A stretch of 64,000 nucleotides of DNA from Methylocella silvestris BL2 (GTDB lineage Bacteria > Pseudomonadota > Alphaproteobacteria > Rhizobiales > Beijerinckiaceae). The position numbers and the translations under genes are program-made. This document shows positions 27,346-36,379 of the stretch, piece after piece. Positions within the stretch are counted from its first letter, which is position 1. Each line of letters begins with the position of its first letter. The notes beneath the pieces were generated by a model, which worked only from the letters and a program-made list of their open reading frames with translations, was not told the DNA's origin and ran no database searches. The stretch covers positions 1,612,001-1,676,000 of the forward strand of contig NC_011666.1 in the NCBI RefSeq assembly GCF_000021745.1, in the 5' to 3' direction.

Positions 27346-29298
27346 ATGTCGCGCCTTCGGAGTTTCTTGCGGGTAAAATTCTGGGAGCCGGAAGAAGCCG
27401 TTGGAACGCTTTGGGACGGCTTCGTCGAAGGTCTCGAAATTGCCCCGAGCTATCCCGAGGCGGCCGTAGAGCTGGCTCAGGAGCGCGGCGCTCTGGCCGT
27501 GCTGTTTCGGGGTCTTGGCGGCGAAAGGGGCGTTGAAGTCAAAGCCGGCGGCGGCGTCAGGGCGACGCATCGCCGATCCTGGCGTCGCCGTCTTGCACGT
27601 GAAGCGGAGCGGGTTCAGGCGGCGCATTTCGACGGCGCGACGCTGCTGCTGCCCGAGCGAATCGATATTTTTTCCGAGCCGGAACTCAATCGCAAGCTTT
27701 ACCTCTGGCTCGCCGCCTTGGCCGTCGTCAGCGCGCCGCCGGATGCCGGAGAGACCGACCCGCTGCGCCGGGATGTTGCGCGCCTGCGGAAGGTCACACA
27801 GGATTGCGAGGAGGCTGTTAGTCTGTTTCCCGGCCTCCGCTCGATCCGCGACGAACTTTACCCCGCGTGTCTTGCCTCTCGCGCGGTCTTCAGGGGGCCG
27901 CCGCTCGAAGCTGAAATCGAGGCATGGATTCGCGCCAGATTAGCCCAAGAACCGGAGCATCCCAGCGATACGCCGCTTTCGCGCGCCTTGGCCGGCATGG
28001 GCCGCGCCGATGATGTTTTGACCGCGCCTGCCGATTACCGCAGTTTTCGCCCGCTGCTGCTGTGGGGAGAGCGATCGCCCCTGCGCGAGGCAGGTCCATC
28101 ACGGGCGAAGGATGGGGATCACGAAGCGGGAAGCGGCGCATCCGACGGCGCCGAAAAGGCGCGTGCCGCCCAACGGCGCAAGAGCGATCAGGCCGATCGG
28201 CGCGACAGTTTGATCCTGCACCGCTTTGAATCGATTCTGTCTTTTGCCGATTTCCTGAACATCAACCGGAAGGTCGAGGATGACGACGAGGACTCGGCGC
28301 GCAAGGCGGCCGACGACGCCGAAGAAATCGGCGTCGCCGACCATCGCCAAAGGCCAAAGACCCGTCTCAAATTCGATCTTGATCTGTCGCCGGAGGACGG
28401 CGACCGCGAGATGTTGGCAGGGCGCTTTGTCTATCCCGAATGGGATTGGAAAAAGAACGCGCTTGTGGCCGATCAGGCCCGCGTTCTGGAAAATACGGCC
28501 CCGCAGGCGCCCGGCGGGCGAAAACTCGACGCGCGTTCCCTGCGGCGCATCGAGGCAGTCCGCAAACAGTTCGAAGCGCTGCGGCCGCGAAGAAAAATGC
28601 TCTCGCGGCAATATGATGGCGGGGAGCTGGATCTTGACGAAGTCGTCCGCGCCGCTGCGGATCGTCTTGCCTGCGGGCGCGGCAGCGAGCGACTCTATCG
28701 CGCTGCGCGCAACGAAGAACGCGATCTGGCCGTCGCCGTGCTCCTCGACGCCTCACGCTCGACGGAGAGTTCCGCGCATGGCGAACCCGTCATCGCCGTC
28801 GCGCGGGAGGCGCTGATCGCTCTTGCGCGGGGACTTGACGCTTGCGGCGATCAATTTGGCCTCTATGCCTTTTCATCCTTGCGTCGCGACCGCGTGTTCG
28901 TCGACGTCTGCAAGACATTCGACGAACCTCTCGGCGGAGCGGTCGACGCGAGAATCAATGCGCTCAAGCCAGGCTTCTATACGCGGCTCGGCGCGGCCAT
29001 TCGGCATGTCTCCTTCCGTCTTGGCGAGCGGCCCAACGCCAGGAAGCTGTTGCTGGTGATTACCGACGGCAAGCCGAATGATCTCGATCACTATGAGGGG
29101 CGCTTTGGCGTCGAGGATACGCGGCGCGCCGTGCAGGAGGCGCGCCGACAAGGGCAGACTGTATTCGCCATCACCATTGACGCTGAGGCGCGGGCCTATT
29201 TGCCTCGCTTGTTCGGACGATCTGGTTTTGCGCTCGCTCCTACGCCGGATCGCCTGACAGAAGCGCTGCCCTCGATCTACCGCCAAATTCTTTCATGA
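27346..29298 (+). CDS. norD: NorD, VWA-domain activator of NO reductase
   Basis: A 650-residue soluble protein. The N-terminal ~430 residues are charged and variable. The C-terminal von Willebrand A domain starts near residue 465 with the MIDAS motif DASRSTES, followed by LLVITDGKPND. The VWA domain links NorQ to NorB during FeB insertion. It closes the nor operon. Confidence 0.95.
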   Translation: MSRLRSFLRVKFWEPEEAVGTLWDGFVEGLEIAPSYPEAAVELAQERGALAVLFRGLGGERGVEVKAGGGVRATHRRSWRRRLAREAERVQAAHFDGATLLLPERIDIFSEPELNRKLYLWLAALAVVSAPPDAGETDPLRRDVARLRKVTQDCEEAVSLFPGLRSIRDELYPACLASRAVFRGPPLEAEIEAWIRARLAQEPEHPSDTPLSRALAGMGRADDVLTAPADYRSFRPLLLWGERSPLREAGPSRAKDGDHEAGSGASDGAEKARAAQRRKSDQADRRDSLILHRFESILSFADFLNINRKVEDDDEDSARKAADDAEEIGVADHRQRPKTRLKFDLDLSPEDGDREMLAGRFVYPEWDWKKNALVADQARVLENTAPQAPGGRKLDARSLRRIEAVRKQFEALRPRRKMLSRQYDGGELDLDEVVRAAADRLACGRGSERLYRAARNEERDLAVAVLLDASRSTESSAHGEPVIAVAREALIALARGLDACGDQFGLYAFSSLRRDRVFVDVCKTFDEPLGGAVDARINALKPGFYTRLGAAIRHVSFRLGERPNARKLLLVITDGKPNDLDHYEGRFGVEDTRRAVQEARRQGQTVFAITIDAEARAYLPRLFGRSGFALAPTPDRLTEALPSIYRQILS

Positions 29299-29404
29299 CG
29301 CCGAGACGTCTTGCGGCGCCCTCACCGGGCGATCCTTCCGTTGTATGCAAGCTACATACTGTCTCACCGCCTGAGCGCAATAGACGCTGATAATCGGCTG
29401 TTTG

Positions 29405-29420
29405 TTTGCGATTTCGCAAA
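29405..29420. promoter_or_regulatory. NnrR-type palindrome upstream of nirK
   Basis: TTTGCG-ATTT-CGCAAA is a perfect 6-4-6 palindrome with the TTG-N8-CAA skeleton, centred about 130 bp before the nirK ATG. A second dyad, GTATG-N7-CATAC (29343-29359), lies further upstream and is of unknown use. Confidence 0.65.
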
Positions 29421-29541
29421 GTGGAGAGTTATCTCCGTCTTTACTCTGCCCGGGCAGCGAAGCGCAAAGCGGATCTTCTTTTTCCCGAGACATCGAGTTC
29501 CATCCGATCGCTTTTGCCATGGACAAGATCGAGGCGCCGCG

Positions 29542-30987
29542 ATGAAGATTTTTACAAGAAACGCTCTCCTGGCCGCAACTTCTTTACTTTTGACACAACA
29601 AGCCTGGTGCGCCAGCCGCGAAGACAACGCCAAGGCGCCTATTATCGGCGTCGAAGACGCCATACTGACCGACGCGCCCGCCGTCCCGCCAGCAATCCAT
29701 CGCGATCACGCGACGAAGGTGGTCGTTCACCTCGAGGTCAGGGAGGTGGAAGGACGCCTTGCCGATGGGGTGCGCTACACGTTCTGGACCTTCGGCGGCA
29801 AAACGCCCGGCAAATTTATCCGTATTCGCGAGGGCGATCTTGTCGAGATGCATCTCGACAATCACCCCAGCAGCAAGATGCCGCACAATATCGATCTCCA
29901 TGCCGTCAATGGACCGGGCGGCGGCGCGGGAGCTTCGCTGACGGCGCCGGGCCATAGCTCTGTCTTCACATTCAAGGCGCTCAATCCAGGCCTGTTCGTC
30001 TATCATTGCGCCACCGCGCCGGTCGCGATGCATGTCGCCAACGGCATGTATGGGTTGATCCTGGTCGAACCGAGAGAAGGCCTGCCCAAGGTCGATCGCG
30101 AATTCTACGTCATGCAGAGCGACTTCTACACCAAGGGCGCCAATGGCGAGCAGGGCCTGCAACCGTTCAGCATGGTCAAGGCCATCGAAGAAAGGCCGGA
30201 TTATGTCGTCTTCAATGGCTCTGTCGGCTCCACGGTGGGCGACCGCGCCCTGGCGACCAACGTGGGCGAGACCGTTCGACTTTTCGTTGGCGACGGCGGG
30301 CCCAACTTGACCTCATCCTTTCATGTGATCGGCCAGATCTTCGACACGGTGTGGCCCGAAGGCAATATGAGCACTCCTACGCAGAACGTGCAGACGACGA
30401 TGATCCCCGCCGGCGGCTCCGCCATCGTCCAGTTCAAGAACAGCGTGCCCGGCACTTTCATCATCGTTGATCATTCGCTGACGCGCGCCTTCAACCGCGG
30501 CGCTCTGGCGCAGCTCAAAATCAACGGACCGGACAACAAGGCGCTCTTCTCCGGCAAGGTCAGCGACGAGGTCTATATGCCGGAAGGCTCGAACGCCCGC
30601 GTTGCGGAAATGCCGTCACAAAAGCCGGCCGCCGCCGAGAGCAAGGCCGAGCGCATCAAACTGGGCGAAGGCGTTTTCGCCAATAATTGCCAGGCCTGTC
30701 ATCAGGGCAATGGCGAAGGGGTCGCCGACGCTTTTCCGCCTCTCGCCAAATCCGACTATCTCAACGCGGACAAGGTCCGGGCGATCAAGACCGTCACCGG
30801 GGGACTTGATGGCAAGCTCACCGTCAACGGCCACGACTTCAATGGCGTCATGCCCGCCTGGGACCTGCCGGACGAGGATATCGCCAATGTCATGACCTAT
30901 ATCTACAGCCAGTGGGACAATTCGGGTCAGGAAGTCCTTCCATCCGAGGTTGCGGCCAATCGCGTCAAGGCGGCCAACCTGCCATGA
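29542..30987 (+). CDS. nirK: Copper nitrite reductase with C-terminal cytochrome c domain
   Basis: A 481-residue periplasmic enzyme reducing nitrite to NO. It has a Sec-type signal peptide (cleavage near residue 23). Two cupredoxin domains carry type-1 copper ligands His115, Cys156, His164 and Met169, and type-2 ligands His120, His155 and His311. The catalytic Asp118 and His261 are also visible. After an Ala/Lys-rich linker (~355-370) comes a class I cytochrome c domain with CQACH at 383-387 and a probable axial Met437. Such three-domain NirK enzymes are known from Ralstonia and relatives. GAGG precedes ATG 29542. Confidence 0.97.
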   Translation: MKIFTRNALLAATSLLLTQQAWCASREDNAKAPIIGVEDAILTDAPAVPPAIHRDHATKVVVHLEVREVEGRLADGVRYTFWTFGGKTPGKFIRIREGDLVEMHLDNHPSSKMPHNIDLHAVNGPGGGAGASLTAPGHSSVFTFKALNPGLFVYHCATAPVAMHVANGMYGLILVEPREGLPKVDREFYVMQSDFYTKGANGEQGLQPFSMVKAIEERPDYVVFNGSVGSTVGDRALATNVGETVRLFVGDGGPNLTSSFHVIGQIFDTVWPEGNMSTPTQNVQTTMIPAGGSAIVQFKNSVPGTFIIVDHSLTRAFNRGALAQLKINGPDNKALFSGKVSDEVYMPEGSNARVAEMPSQKPAAAESKAERIKLGEGVFANNCQACHQGNGEGVADAFPPLAKSDYLNADKVRAIKTVTGGLDGKLTVNGHDFNGVMPAWDLPDEDIANVMTYIYSQWDNSGQEVLPSEVAANRVKAANLP

Positions 30988-31784
30988 CGGCCCCGGGCCG
31001 GAAACTGGCTGCCGCGGCTTCGGCCTGCGCGCTTTGCGGCGCAGCGGCGGCCGGCGACGCCGGCCCGGAGTCCGCGCCCATGGCGCAAATCCCCGCAGGG
31101 CTCTATCTCCCTTTCTTTCAAGCCAATCCCGGCAAAAGCCGAGACGCCGAAATCAGCGCTCCGACGCAAGTCGGCGCGTTCCGGCTGGATGTCGAGCCCA
31201 TCGCCAATCGCCAATTCCTCGCCTTCGTTCGTGAGCGCCCCGAGTGGCGAAAATCACAGGTCAAACCGCTTTTCGCCGATCATCGCTATCTGGCCAAATG
31301 GCCATCTGACCTGCAAGTGCCGGACGAGGCGGCGGATGAGCCTGTCACCAATGTTTCGTGGTTCGCCGCGCAGGCCTATTGCGAAGCGCGCGGATTGCAA
31401 CTCCCGACAAGCGAGCAATTTGAATACGCCCTCGCCGATCAAGGGCGCGACCAGGCCGAAGTCGCACAACGCTCGCTCGATTGGTTTGGCTCCCCCAATC
31501 CAACACAGCTTCCGGCAATCGGACGGGGAAAGCCCAATGGGTTCGGCGTCCGTGATCTCGTCGGCCTTGTCTGGGAATGGACCCTCGACGCCAATAGTTT
31601 CATTTCGAGGCCGGAGCTGCGCGATCCGTCCGGCAAGGACTCCGCGGCCTTTTGCGGCAATGGCGCGACTGGCGTTCGCGACGCCGCCGATTATCCCGCC
31701 TCCATGCGCTATGCCCTTCGCGCCAGCCTGAAGGCCGCCTATGCGCTCGATAATGTCGGCTTTCGCTGTGCGGGAGAACCTTGA
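30984..31784 (+). CDS. nirV: NirV, formylglycine-generating-enzyme-like protein
   Basis: A 266-residue SUMF1/FGE-fold protein that overlaps nirK by 4 nt. A signal peptide is likely (cleavage near residue 23). Family features are VEPIANRQFLAFV, VTNVSWFAAQAYCEARGLQLPT, NGFGVRDLVGLVWEWT and the C-terminal NVGFRCA. NirV is the usual partner of nirK. Its biochemical role is unproven; a maturation function is assumed. Confidence 0.9.
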   Translation: MTAPGRKLAAAASACALCGAAAAGDAGPESAPMAQIPAGLYLPFFQANPGKSRDAEISAPTQVGAFRLDVEPIANRQFLAFVRERPEWRKSQVKPLFADHRYLAKWPSDLQVPDEAADEPVTNVSWFAAQAYCEARGLQLPTSEQFEYALADQGRDQAEVAQRSLDWFGSPNPTQLPAIGRGKPNGFGVRDLVGLVWEWTLDANSFISRPELRDPSGKDSAAFCGNGATGVRDAADYPASMRYALRASLKAAYALDNVGFRCAGEP

Positions 31785-32392
31785 TGCGTCTGTCTTTCAT
31801 CCCGCTGGCGCTTGCCGCAGGCCTCAGCTTTACGCCAGCACGCGCGCATGACCATGCGCATATGCAGCATATGGAGGCGACCAAGCCGCTGTCCGGCGGC
31901 TCGATTTATAATCTGACCTCGCATTGGGCGAACCAGGACGGCCAAGCCGTCGAATTGGCGTCTCTGCGCGGAGAGCCGGTCGTGATCGCCATGGTCTATA
32001 CGAGCTGCAAGGATATTTGCCCCATGATCGTCGCCGACATGGTCGCGATCGAAAATAAGGCGAAGGCCAAATCGCTGACCAGGGTTCGCTTTGCATTTTT
32101 CTCGCTGGACTCGGTCGTCGATACGCCGGAGAGGCTCAAGGCCTATGCCGACGAGCACGGCCTCGATCCATCCCAATGGACGCTCTACCATGGCGATGAT
32201 CATGCGGTGCGCGAACTCGCGGCGGCGCTCGGCGTCCGCTATCGCCGCGACGCCAGCGGCGCCTTCGACCACGCCAATATCATCACGCTGCTCGACGCCG
32301 AGGGAAACATCGCCCTGCAACAGACGGGCGGCCGGGATGCGGGATTGGATTTCGTGTCGAAACTGGAGGCGCTGCGCCCCTTGGCCAGATAG
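31784..32392 (+). CDS. SCO1/SenC-family copper chaperone
   Basis: A 202-residue thioredoxin-fold protein with a signal peptide (cleavage after ARA, residue ~21) followed by a His/Met-rich segment. The copper-binding CxxxC is CKDIC and the distal His is in DHANIIT. It overlaps nirV by one base (TGATG). In this context copper delivery to NirK is the natural inference. Confidence 0.9.
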   Translation: MRLSFIPLALAAGLSFTPARAHDHAHMQHMEATKPLSGGSIYNLTSHWANQDGQAVELASLRGEPVVIAMVYTSCKDICPMIVADMVAIENKAKAKSLTRVRFAFFSLDSVVDTPERLKAYADEHGLDPSQWTLYHGDDHAVRELAAALGVRYRRDASGAFDHANIITLLDAEGNIALQQTGGRDAGLDFVSKLEALRPLAR

Positions 32393-32427
32393 AGCGACGA
32401 CGAGGCAGGAAGAGGGAAACTCCGCCA

Positions 32428-32655
32428 ATGCCGAATTCCGCCAGTCCTTGCGAAATCGACGCCGCAACTCTTGTCGACGATTTGATGCGCCAGCGGCCGC
32501 AGACGATCGGCGTGTTCTTGCGCAGGCGGTTGTATTGCGTCGGCTGTCCGGTCGGCCACTTTCACACGATCGAAGAGGCCGCCCGCGAACATGGGCTGGA
32601 GCCAAAGGCGCTCCTTGCGGAATTGCGGTTCATTCCTTGTCTTCCGCCAGCATGA
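32428..32655 (+). CDS. DUF1858 domain protein
   Basis: A 75-residue protein with the DUF1858 layout: LVDDLMRQRPQTIGVFLRRR, then CVGCPVGHFHTIEEAAREHG. The paired Cys (CVGC) can bind metal. Such proteins frequently accompany NO and nitrite metabolism genes. The 3' end overlaps the end of the convergent nnrR-like gene by 26 bp. Confidence 0.85.
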   Translation: MPNSASPCEIDAATLVDDLMRQRPQTIGVFLRRRLYCVGCPVGHFHTIEEAAREHGLEPKALLAELRFIPCLPPA

Positions 32656-33325
32656 CCAGACCATGCGGATCACGCACGACGATGCGCTGCCGTCCGCCCT
32701 CGACCAGCCCCTTTTCCTCCCAGGCGCTAAGAATTCGGCTGACGGTGTGTAGGGTCGTTCCGGTCATCTCGGCGATATCTTGTCGCGAAATCGGAAAATC
32801 GATCAATATGCCCTCGTCCGTCTTCCGGCCGGCTTGATTGGCAAGCCGAAGAATGGCGTGCGCCACGCGCTTTTCGACCTGCTGGGTCGACATCTCAACA
32901 ATGCGCGTTTGTGAATCCTGCAAACGCGCGCCCAAGGTCCTCATCGTATTCAGCGCCAGAGCCGGATGGCGGGAGGATAGACGCGCCCAGGCGGCGTTCG
33001 GCCAGACCAAAGCCACGGAATCGACAACTGCGGTCGCGGCGGCCGGGTAGACTGGGCTGTCGATGGCCATGGCGACGCCGAACAAGTCGCCGGGCCCGAT
33101 AAAGCGCACGACGACTTGCTGGCCGAGGGGGGTGACGCGCGTCACGCGCAGCCGCCCGTTCAACAGCAGGAAGAACTCTTCGGCTTTCTGCCCTTGCTCA
33201 AACAGAGCGACGCCTTTTTGCGCGCGCAAGGGCCGCGCCTGCGCCAGAATATCGTCGAGGGCTTCCGGCTCAATGCTGGCGAAGGCCGGCAGCTCGGAAA
33301 TCAAAGAGCGATCAAGTTGCGCCAT
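32630..33325 (-). CDS. Crp/Fnr-family regulator, NnrR/DNR-like
   Basis: A 231-residue regulator with an N-terminal sensor barrel, a dimer helix (~115-140) and a C-terminal winged helix (ISRQDIAEMTGTTLHTVSRILSAWEEKGLV). No FNR-type Cys cluster is present, consistent with the NO-sensing NNR/NnrR/DNR groups. ATG 33325 is preferred because upstream codons are not family-like. It diverges from nnrS, with a TTG-N8-CAA site between, and probably controls the nir, nor and nnrS units. Confidence 0.85.
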   Translation of the reverse strand: MAQLDRSLISELPAFASIEPEALDDILAQARPLRAQKGVALFEQGQKAEEFFLLLNGRLRVTRVTPLGQQVVVRFIGPGDLFGVAMAIDSPVYPAAATAVVDSVALVWPNAAWARLSSRHPALALNTMRTLGARLQDSQTRIVEMSTQQVEKRVAHAILRLANQAGRKTDEGILIDFPISRQDIAEMTGTTLHTVSRILSAWEEKGLVEGGRQRIVVRDPHGLVMLAEDKE

Positions 33326-33434
33326 GCCTCGATATCCCCACTGCAGCGCCTCCCTGGCGCCCCCTCTGCAGGGCCCCGTCCGGGCCAAAACGAAAGCTCG
33401 GCGCAAAAGGGCGTTTTGCCTCCCGTTCCGCTGT

Positions 33435-33448
33435 TTGTTTGCGCGCAA
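33435..33448. promoter_or_regulatory. NnrR-type site between nnrR-like gene and nnrS
   Basis: TTGTTTGCGCGCAA keeps the TTG-N8-CAA skeleton in the divergent region. A GCAAAA/TTTTGC hairpin lies just before it (33402-33418). It is 87 bp before nnrS and 110 bp before the regulator start. Confidence 0.5.
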
Positions 33449-33534
33449 CGTTACTGCGGGCGCGCGCGCGCATAAAGCGCAAAAGGCTGACTCGCCATCG
33501 CTGCCGCCCATCCGCCTCCTTGATGGAGTGAAAA

Positions 33535-34719
33535 ATGTCCCCTGCGCCGCGCCGGCCAGCTTATGACGGTCCCGCAATCCTCAGCCATGGCTTTCGGCCA
33601 TTTTTTCTTGCGGGCTCCGTCTGGGCCGTCATTGCCGTCCTGGTGTGGATGCCGCAATATTTTGGAAAGATCAGCCTGACCACGGCTTTCACGCCGCTCG
33701 ACTGGCATATCCACGAAGCCCTGTTCGGCTATGTCGCCGCCGTCGCCGCAGGCTTCCTGCTGACCGCCATTCCCAATTGGACAGGACGTCTGCCCTTGCA
33801 GGGCGTTCCGCTCCTTGTTCTGCTCCTCGTCTGGCTTGCGGGACGGTTCGCGATCGCCGCCTCGGCGTGGCTCGGCTGGGCGGCCGCGGCCCTGATCGAT
33901 TGCGCCTTTCTGACTTTCCTCTGCTTGGCGATCGCGCGCGAACTCATCGCCGGCAAGAACTGGAAAAACCTCAAGGTGCTGGCCGTGCTGGTCTTGTTGC
34001 TAGCCGCCAACGCCGCCTTTCATATCGAAGCGCATGTCAATGGCTCCGCGTTTTATGGCAAGCGGCTCGGCGTCGCCATGGCCGTCGCCTTGGTTATCTT
34101 GATCGGCGGACGAGTCATTCCGAGCTTCACGCGCAATTTTCTGGCCCGGCGCGCACCGGGGCGCCTCCCCGCAAATTTCGGCGCGTTCGATAAGCTCAGC
34201 GTGGCGGCGGCGGTTTTGGCCTTGCTGGCCTGGACTTTCGCCCCAGGCGTCGCCGTCACTGGCGGTTTGCTCATCGTCGCCGGGCTCTTGCATTTCGCGC
34301 GCCTGGCGCGCTGGGCGGGAGATCGCGCCTTCGCCGATGCCCTCGTGCTGGTGCTGCATCTGGGTTATGCATTCGCGCCGCTTGGTTTCTTGCTTGTCGG
34401 CCTCAGCGCATTCACGCTGCGCATTCCGGAAAGCGCGGGCGTTCACGCCTGGACCGCCGGAGCGATTGGCGTGATGACCCTCGCGATCATGACGCGGGCC
34501 AGCCTCGGCCACACCGGCCAGAGCCTCCACGCCGGACCGGCGACGCTAGCGATCTACGGCGCGTCGTTGCTGGCCGTGCTGGCGCGAATCGGCGCTGCTC
34601 TCCTTCCCGAGTGGAGCTTTATCCTATTGCATATCGCGGCCTTCGCCTGGGCGGGCGCGTTTCTGGGTTTTGCGCTGGCCTATGGCAAAGCGCTGCTCAG
34701 CCCGAGAGGCAGTAGCTAA
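33535..34719 (+). CDS. nnrS: NnrS haem-copper membrane protein
   Basis: A 394-residue protein with about 12 hydrophobic helices. Family motifs are LSHGFRPFFLAGSVWA, WHIHEALFGYVAAVAAGFLLTAIPNWTGR and VIPSFTRNFLARR, and the C-terminal half has MTRASLGHTGQ. NnrS relieves nitrosative stress and is often regulated by NNR-type proteins. It ends the denitrification island. Confidence 0.95.
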   Translation: MSPAPRRPAYDGPAILSHGFRPFFLAGSVWAVIAVLVWMPQYFGKISLTTAFTPLDWHIHEALFGYVAAVAAGFLLTAIPNWTGRLPLQGVPLLVLLLVWLAGRFAIAASAWLGWAAAALIDCAFLTFLCLAIARELIAGKNWKNLKVLAVLVLLLAANAAFHIEAHVNGSAFYGKRLGVAMAVALVILIGGRVIPSFTRNFLARRAPGRLPANFGAFDKLSVAAAVLALLAWTFAPGVAVTGGLLIVAGLLHFARLARWAGDRAFADALVLVLHLGYAFAPLGFLLVGLSAFTLRIPESAGVHAWTAGAIGVMTLAIMTRASLGHTGQSLHAGPATLAIYGASLLAVLARIGAALLPEWSFILLHIAAFAWAGAFLGFALAYGKALLSPRGSS

Positions 34720-34814
34720 AGCCCCGCGTCACCCATTTCGTGGGCGCGAATGCGGATCGCGCGCGGCTCTCGCTGAGCATGATGGTTGCACGCGCCTGAC
34801 GTCCAGTAAGCGCC

Positions 34815-36233
34815 CTACCCCCGGGTCCCGCGCCTGCTCGCTTCGGGAGTCTCGGAGCCACAATCCGACCCAGGAAACTGGATTTCGAACCGCAATCCCG
34901 GCTCGTTGTTTTGCATGGTGATTCGTGCTCCATGCACATTCGCGACGGCGGCGACGAGGCTAAGGCCAAGGCCGTTCCCAGGCGTGGTCCTACTTTGCTC
35001 AAGCCGATAAAAACGCTTGAGGACATGTTTCTGCTCATTGGGGGGAATGCCCGGCCCCCGATCCGAAACGGCTAGAATCGGGCCGGCGGGGCCTGCCGAA
35101 ACCTCAATTGTCACGGCGCCACAGCGGCCGCCATATTTGACGGCGTTATCGGTGAGATTTGAAAGCGCGTCAAAAAGAAGATCGCGATCGCCCTGCATCA
35201 GGGTCGCGCCAGCGCCTTTAACGTTGACATGACCGCCTTTTTCTTCGGCGGCCGCGTCGAATAGCTCTGCGACCCCTTCTGCGATTTCCTTTAAATCGAC
35301 TGTTCGGAAGGAGGCGGACCCTTGCTGTGTTTCAAGCCGTGCGATTCGAAGGATCGCTGAGAAAAGGGCAAGGACCCTGTCGAGTTCGCCGATCGTCTCA
35401 CGAATGAGTATGTCAGCGTGCTCGGCGCTCAAACGCCGTTTCGCCGCGAGCTCCAGGCGCCCGCGCATGCGCGACAACGGGGTTCTTAAATCATGCGCAA
35501 TATTGTCGGAGACCTGCCGAACGCCCTCCATCAGTTCTTCAATGCGGTCCAGCATCGAATTGAGGTTTGCAGACAACAGATCCCATTCGTCTCTCGTCCC
35601 ACGAAGCGGAATTCGACTGTTGAGCCCGCTGCGCATGATTTCGCGGCTCGTCGCGTTGATCGCTTCTATCCGTCCTGCGGTGCGCCGAGTGACCGCCACG
35701 CTGGCAAATCCTGCAAGCGCGAACATCAAGACGATGGCTGCGGCGAAGGCGAGCTGGATCGTTCGGACAAACTGGTCGAGATCATCGACGCTACGGCCAA
35801 CCAGGAGACGGTCGCCGTTTGGAAGCGTGTCGAAATGCGCCCGGACGCGCGGCGGCGGCATCTTGGCGCCGGGGAGCGTGGCGGTAAAGGTGATAAAGCC
35901 CTCGCGGCCGACCGCCGCGCCCCGCCAAGCGTCGATATTGCCGGCAATCGGCGCCGACAAAGCGTCAGTCAGAAGATATGACGCCTGATCAACCCCAGGA
36001 TCCTCGACGCGCCTGCGGACGGCTGTTGCGAGAGCTGCGCGGCCGCCATGATCATAAGCGAGTCTCAGCGCGGCATTTTCGCTTGATAGCGCGCGATCGG
36101 ACCCTGCCTTGACGAATGATGTGGTTGACCAATAGACATAGCCAAAATGGGCAAAGACCGCGGTGCTGAAGAATGCGATACAAAGCAGCGCATGCCGCAG
36201 CGTCGAGTAGCGTAAAACGCTAGCCCGGAGCAC
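34815..36233 (-). CDS. Sensor histidine kinase
   Basis: A 472-residue two-component kinase. Two membrane helices flank a ~130-residue periplasmic domain. Then come a HAMP region (RRTAGRIEAINATSREI), H-box IAHDLRTPLSRMRG, N-box NLTDNAVKYG, and G boxes SDRGPGIP and NGLGLSLV. GTG 36233 is the likely start because it overlaps the end of the response regulator gene by 14 nt; an upstream ATG at 36317 lies inside that gene. The signal is unknown, and the partner regulator is broken. Confidence 0.85.
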   Translation of the reverse strand: MLRASVLRYSTLRHALLCIAFFSTAVFAHFGYVYWSTTSFVKAGSDRALSSENAALRLAYDHGGRAALATAVRRRVEDPGVDQASYLLTDALSAPIAGNIDAWRGAAVGREGFITFTATLPGAKMPPPRVRAHFDTLPNGDRLLVGRSVDDLDQFVRTIQLAFAAAIVLMFALAGFASVAVTRRTAGRIEAINATSREIMRSGLNSRIPLRGTRDEWDLLSANLNSMLDRIEELMEGVRQVSDNIAHDLRTPLSRMRGRLELAAKRRLSAEHADILIRETIGELDRVLALFSAILRIARLETQQGSASFRTVDLKEIAEGVAELFDAAAEEKGGHVNVKGAGATLMQGDRDLLFDALSNLTDNAVKYGGRCGAVTIEVSAGPAGPILAVSDRGPGIPPNEQKHVLKRFYRLEQSRTTPGNGLGLSLVAAVANVHGARITMQNNEPGLRFEIQFPGSDCGSETPEASRRGTRG

Positions 36234-36379
36234 GAAGCCGGAACCCAACGCCGCGGACCGTGTGAATGAGCGGGTAGTCGGCGTCGCTATCGACTTTGCG
36301 CCGCAGCCGGCCGACATAGACGTCGATAATATTCGTCATCGGATCGAAGTGCAGATCCCACACATGCTGCAGCAACATA
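36220..36379 (-). pseudogene. OmpR-type response regulator, C-terminal fragment
   Basis: Minus-strand codons give the end of a winged-helix output domain (MLLQHVWDLHFDPMTNIIDV, then VGRLRRKVDSDADYPLIHTV and GVGFRLRAPG) and stop at 36220. Upstream sequence is replaced by an IS5-family terminus at about 36380, so the receiver domain and most of the gene are missing. The kinase at 34815-36233 has therefore lost its cognate regulator at this site. Confidence 0.85.
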
